NCBI GenBank assembly: GCA_023445445.1
Contig: JAEXLD010000060.1
Span: 1-64,000, forward strand
DNA length: 64,000 bases
DNA from: Bacillota bacterium
GTDB lineage: Bacteria; Bacillota; Clostridia; Clostridiales; Clostridiaceae
Direction: 5' to 3'
Shown here piece after piece: positions 60,896-64,000 of the stretch (positions are counted from its first letter, which is position 1; every line of letters starts with the position of its first letter). Both the position numbers and the translations under genes were made by a program. The notes under the pieces are model-generated. The model did no database searches and was not told where the DNA came from. It saw nothing but the letters and a program-made list of their open reading frames with translations.

Positions 60896-62148
60896 GTATG
60901 TTAAAAATTCTAATTGCTGATGATGAAAAATATGAGAGGGATTCGGTAATAAGCCTTATAGAAGAAAATTTTAAAGATAAACTTACTATAGCTCAAGCTA
61001 AAAATGGAAGAGAAGCAATTGAAATTGCTGAACAAATTAGACCTGAAATAATAATAATGGACATTAAGATGCCAGGAATAAATGGGATAAAGGCAATAGA
61101 AGAAATTAGAAAAACCTCATCAACAACTTACTTTATAATGTTAACAGCATATGATTATTTTGATTTTGCTGTTGAAGCTGTTAAATTAAATGTAAAAGAA
61201 TACTTATTAAAGCCTTTTATTAGAAGTGAGCTTATAAATAAGATTAATGATGCTATTGAATCAGTGGAACAGAAAAAAGCAAAGCGAAAAAGTGATATAG
61301 AAAAAGAAGAAAAAATTAATAATTTAATTGGAGTGCTAGAAAATGAATTAGGTTACAGCATTATAAATAACACTTTAGAGATTATTGATTTTAATATGCA
61401 CATGGAGTATTTAGATTTAAATTTTGATAATGCCTTTGCAATAAGTATTAGAATATTATCAAGTAACTTGAATAATTCATTGAAGAGGCGAGTAGGAGAG
61501 TATATTAATGAGCTATTAAAATTTAAATATAAGGCAATTGGAACATATTCCTATACAGAAAACCTTATCTTTTTTATTGAAATACACAAATATAATGATA
61601 TAAATGAAGAAATAACAGAAAATATAAATGTTATAAGTGATTTAAAAAGAGAAATAGAAAGACATTTTAATATTACAACTGAAATAGGAATAGGGTATTG
61701 TTATAGTGGAATTGATTTAATGAACAAATCCTATGAAGAGGCTAATAAAGCAATAAGCTATAGTAATGAAAGTGAAATACTTCATATTGGAAAAGTTGAT
61801 AATAACAGTTATAATCAAGAAGCTGATAAGGAGAAAAGTAAGCTTTTCAAAAAGGTTACTGAGTATATTGATAGCAACATACAAGAGGATTTAAATTTAG
61901 AAAGTGTTGCAAATAATTTTAATTTAAGTCCATATTATTTTAGTAGAAGCTTTAAAGAATCAATGGGATGTAACTTGATTGATTATATAAATATAGTAAG
62001 AATAAAAAAAGCTAAAGAGCTATTAAAGAAAAATGAAATGAGTATTAAAGAAATAGGATATACTGTAGGATACAGTGATCCAAACTATTTTAGTAAGGTC
62101 TTTAAAAAATACGAGGGATATTCTCCAAAGGAATATAAATTTAAATAG
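60892..62148 (+). CDS. YesN-type response regulator with AraC HTH
   Basis: A 418-residue regulator: receiver domain (about 1-125) with DDEKYE, phosphoacceptor in IIIMDIKMPGINGIKA and LLKPFIRSELINKI; a middle region; and a C-terminal AraC domain (about 315-418), LNLESVANNFNLSPYYFSRSF and IGYTVGYSDPNYFSKVFKKY. The ATG overlaps the kinase stop (ATGA), giving coupling. The best candidate target is the transporter promoter at 62.3 kb, which has paired direct repeats ahead of it. Confidence 0.93.
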   Translation: MSMLKILIADDEKYERDSVISLIEENFKDKLTIAQAKNGREAIEIAEQIRPEIIIMDIKMPGINGIKAIEEIRKTSSTTYFIMLTAYDYFDFAVEAVKLNVKEYLLKPFIRSELINKINDAIESVEQKKAKRKSDIEKEEKINNLIGVLENELGYSIINNTLEIIDFNMHMEYLDLNFDNAFAISIRILSSNLNNSLKRRVGEYINELLKFKYKAIGTYSYTENLIFFIEIHKYNDINEEITENINVISDLKREIERHFNITTEIGIGYCYSGIDLMNKSYEEANKAISYSNESEILHIGKVDNNSYNQEADKEKSKLFKKVTEYIDSNIQEDLNLESVANNFNLSPYYFSRSFKESMGCNLIDYINIVRIKKAKELLKKNEMSIKEIGYTVGYSDPNYFSKVFKKYEGYSPKEYKFK

Positions 62149-62270
62149 CAAAAAAATACTATTATTTAAGTGAAAAGGAAAAATATAATGCTAATGATAC
62201 TTGGAATTAACCAAGAAACACTAGTAGTATATTTTTTCTTTGTTTTTATAGTATTTTTTTGCTAATTTAA
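62141..62270 (+). other. Large hairpin between the regulator and the transporter
   Basis: A 22-base arm at 62141-62162, overlapping the regulator stop codon, is inverted at 62248-62270 with one unpaired base. Inside is CTTGG/CCAAG. The T run before the right arm makes it a possible terminator or RNA-processing structure separating sensor genes from transporter genes. Confidence 0.6.
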
Positions 62271-62289
62271 TGGTAAAAAAATACAAATA

Positions 62290-62352
62290 AGAAAGCAAAT
62301 ATATAAAGATAGAAAGCAAATAATTCCATTGGATTAAACGTATACATATAAT
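62290..62352 (+). promoter_or_regulatory. Direct-repeat operator and promoter of the sugar transporter
   Basis: The 12-mer AGAAAGCAAATA occurs at 62290-62301 and exactly again at 62311-62322, 21 bases apart (two helical turns). A TATAAT box is at 62347-62352 and the -35 region is poor (TTCCAT), as expected for an activator-dependent promoter. The paired repeats are a likely site for the YesN-type AraC regulator. Ribosome site AAAAGGGGAG follows before the ATG at 62400. Confidence 0.65.
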
Positions 62353-62399
62353 ATGATTTATATGTAATCAAATTAATAAATGAAAAGGGGAGTTAAAAA

Positions 62400-63506
62400 A
62401 TGAGAATTAAAAAATTAATTGCTTTAACTTTAACTGCAGCTTTGATGACTGTTGCCATTGGATGTGGCAATAAAGCAGAAACAGATAATAATTCTGGCGG
62501 AGGAAATGACGCTAAATCTAACCTAATAGGCGTAGCAATGCCTACACAATCACTTCAAAGATGGAATCAAGATGGATCTAACATGAAATCTGAACTTGAA
62601 GGAAAAGGCTATAAAGTAGATTTACAATATGCCAACAATGATGTTAATACTCAAGTTCAACAAATAGAAAATATGATAACTAAAGGATGTAACGTATTAG
62701 TAATAGCATCTATTGATGGATCAGCATTAACAGATGTTTTAAGTAAAGCAGCAGATAATAATATTAAAGTAATAGCATATGATAGATTAATTATGCAATC
62801 TAAAAATGTAGACTACTATGCAACATTTGATAATTTTAAAGTTGGTGTTAACCAAGGAAAATATATAGAAGAAAAATTAGACTTAAAGAATGGTAAAGGA
62901 CCTTTTAATATTGAATTATTTGCAGGAGCACCTGATGATAATAATGCAACATTCTTCTTTGAAGGAGCAATGAGCATATTAAAGCCATATATAGATAATG
63001 GTAAATTAGTAGTTCCAAGTGGACAAAGCAAATTTACTGAAGTTGCAACTCAAAGCTGGGATTCAGCAAAAGCACAAGCAAGAATGGATAACATAATTAC
63101 TGCAAACTATGCTAGTGATAAAAAGTTAGATGCTATTTTATCATCAAATGATAGTGTTGCTATAGGTATTGTTGCTTCTCTTCAAAATGCTGGTTATGGT
63201 TCAGCAGAAAAACCTTATCCAATATTAACTGGACAAGACTGTGATAAACCAAATGTATTAGCTATGATAAACAAACAACAATCTATGTCAGTATTTAAAG
63301 ACACAAGAACCCTTGCTAAAAAAGTTGTTGAAATGGTAAACGCTTTAGTTGATGGAAAAGAAGCAGAAGTAAATGATACTAAGACTTATGACAATGGTGC
63401 AAAAGTAGTTCCATCATACCTTTGTGATCCTGTAAATGTTACTGTAGACAATTATAAAGAAGCTTTGATTGATAGTGGATACTACAAAGAAGCTGACTTA
63501 AAATAA
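62400..63506 (+). CDS. Sugar-binding lipoprotein of a CUT2 ABC transporter (ChvE/XylF-like)
   Basis: A 368-residue monosaccharide binder. The signal peptide ends at MTVAIGC, with lipidated Cys at about residue 22, and a Gly/Asn linker follows. IGVAMPTQSLQRWNQDGSN, VIASIDGSALTDVLSKAADN, VIAYDRLIMQSKNVDYYATF and DAILSSNDSVAIGIVASLQN match the ChvE/GguB or XylF group. The ligand could be xylose, galactose, arabinose or glucose. The ATPase gene follows behind a hairpin. It is the expected output of the upstream three-component sensor. Confidence 0.9.
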   Translation: MRIKKLIALTLTAALMTVAIGCGNKAETDNNSGGGNDAKSNLIGVAMPTQSLQRWNQDGSNMKSELEGKGYKVDLQYANNDVNTQVQQIENMITKGCNVLVIASIDGSALTDVLSKAADNNIKVIAYDRLIMQSKNVDYYATFDNFKVGVNQGKYIEEKLDLKNGKGPFNIELFAGAPDDNNATFFFEGAMSILKPYIDNGKLVVPSGQSKFTEVATQSWDSAKAQARMDNIITANYASDKKLDAILSSNDSVAIGIVASLQNAGYGSAEKPYPILTGQDCDKPNVLAMINKQQSMSVFKDTRTLAKKVVEMVNALVDGKEAEVNDTKTYDNGAKVVPSYLCDPVNVTVDNYKEALIDSGYYKEADLK

Positions 63507-63533
63507 AAATAAGCATTTAAGATAAATATATTA

Positions 63534-63569
63534 GCTATAGCTGAATGTAATATAGATTTCAGCTATAGC
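63534..63569 (+). other. Intercistronic hairpin after the binding-protein gene
   Basis: GCTATAGCTGAA (63534-63545) is exactly inverted at 63558-63569. There is no T run, so it probably stabilises the upstream binding-protein mRNA against decay, giving more binding protein than ATPase, rather than ending transcription fully. Confidence 0.65.
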
Positions 63570-63610
63570 ATATATTCATAGAAGAATAAAGCTAGGGGGG
63601 AGGAAAATAG

Positions 63611-64000
63611 ATGGAAAAAGTCATTTTAGAAATGAAAAATATAACAAAAACTTTTCCAGGGGTTAAAGCTTTAGATGATGTAAATCTTAAAGTAACAGAA
63701 GGCGAAATACACGCACTAATTGGAGAAAATGGCGCAGGGAAGTCAACTCTTATGAATGTACTTAGTGGAATATACAATTATGGAACATATACTGGGGATA
63801 TAATTTTTAATGGTGAGTTATGTAAATTTAATAACATAAAGGATAGCGAAAAAAAGGGGATAGTTATAATCCATCAAGAGTTAGCGTTAATACCTGAATT
63901 ATCTATATCAGAAAATATATTTCTTGGAAATGAAAGAGCAAAGGGATTAATGATAAATTGGAGAGAAACAGATGTAGAAGCTGCTAAAATGTTAGAAAGA
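63611..64000 (+). CDS. Sugar ABC transporter ATPase, CUT2 type (partial, runs off window)
   Basis: The first 130 codons of an MglA/XylG/GguA-type ATPase are present; the frame is open at the window end. It starts MEKVILEMKNITKTFPGVKA with Walker A GENGAGKSTLMNVLSG and the Q-loop IIHQELALIPELSISENIFL. The family has two fused ATPase domains of about 500 residues in total, so about three quarters is missing. GGGGAGGA precedes the ATG. The permease gene should follow outside the window. Confidence 0.92.
   Translation, partial: MEKVILEMKNITKTFPGVKALDDVNLKVTEGEIHALIGENGAGKSTLMNVLSGIYNYGTYTGDIIFNGELCKFNNIKDSEKKGIVIIHQELALIPELSISENIFLGNERAKGLMINWRETDVEAAKMLER

Overview
The window is AT-rich (roughly 28-30% G+C by eye), densely coded and mostly on the + strand, with strong AGGAGG-type ribosome binding sites, frequent GTG/TTG starts and many U-tract hairpin terminators. 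The spore genes (prkA-yhbH-spoVR, splB), rubrerythrin, a Na+/H+-pumping pyrophosphatase, the cggR-gap-pgk-tpi cluster and dispersed palindromic repeats point to an anaerobic spore-forming Clostridium; gene order and protein sequences look like Clostridium perfringens or a close relative. That assignment comes from recognition and was not checked by a database search.

Layout. 1-5.5 kb: a maltodextrin-type ABC importer (two permeases and a binding lipoprotein, no ATPase) with a CBM34/GH13 neopullulanase-like enzyme. 5.5-8.3 kb: nested palindromic repeats, an envelope- or spore-like protein of unknown function, a GNAT gene that seems to have lost its start codon, and an unlisted 48-residue Asn-tailed protein. 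8.3-14.5 kb: prkA-yhbH-spoVR, then rubrerythrin and two unknown proteins. 14.6-17.9 kb: phosphatidylserine synthase, a lipid kinase, and a soluble PRC/MgtE-N/CBS protein behind a leader-peptide ORF with mutually exclusive hairpins. 17.9-25.5 kb: cysteine T-box, cysK-cysE, then queG, plsC, nth, ddl and hppA. 25.6-26.7 kb: an IS1595-like element whose transposase seems to lack its catalytic residues. 26.9-37.0 kb: a two-component system, a GH25 lysozyme-like protein, a VanW/G5 wall protein, a HAD phosphatase, spore photoproduct lyase, TrmL, DegV and sigma-54.

37.1-43.4 kb is the glycolytic cluster: cggR with its GGGAC direct-repeat operator, gap, pgk, tpiA and gpmI. A palindromic repeat sits between pgk and tpiA, and gap and pgk show highly-expressed codon bias. 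43.6-50.2 kb: a membrane protein, a second DegV, a second cysteine T-box driving a polar amino-acid ABC importer (so predicted to carry cystine/cysteine), and a small kinase-like protein.

50.4-58.3 kb is the most unusual block. A Ula-family PTS (separate EIIA, EIIB, EIIC) under a cre-overlapped promoter is followed by an HpcH/HpaI aldolase, a SIS isomerase, a DapA-type aldolase/lyase, a small membrane protein, a KDPG-type aldolase and a PRD regulator that ends in its own EIIB-like and EIIA-like domains. From about 52.6 kb the G+C and codon use are visibly higher than in neighbours. The substrate is unknown. 58.4-64.0 kb holds a three-component sugar sensor (membrane-anchored binding protein, YesM/LytS-type kinase, YesN/AraC regulator) next to the ABC sugar transporter it probably controls; two 12-bp direct repeats one double helical turn apart precede the transporter promoter. 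The transporter ATPase runs off the window end.
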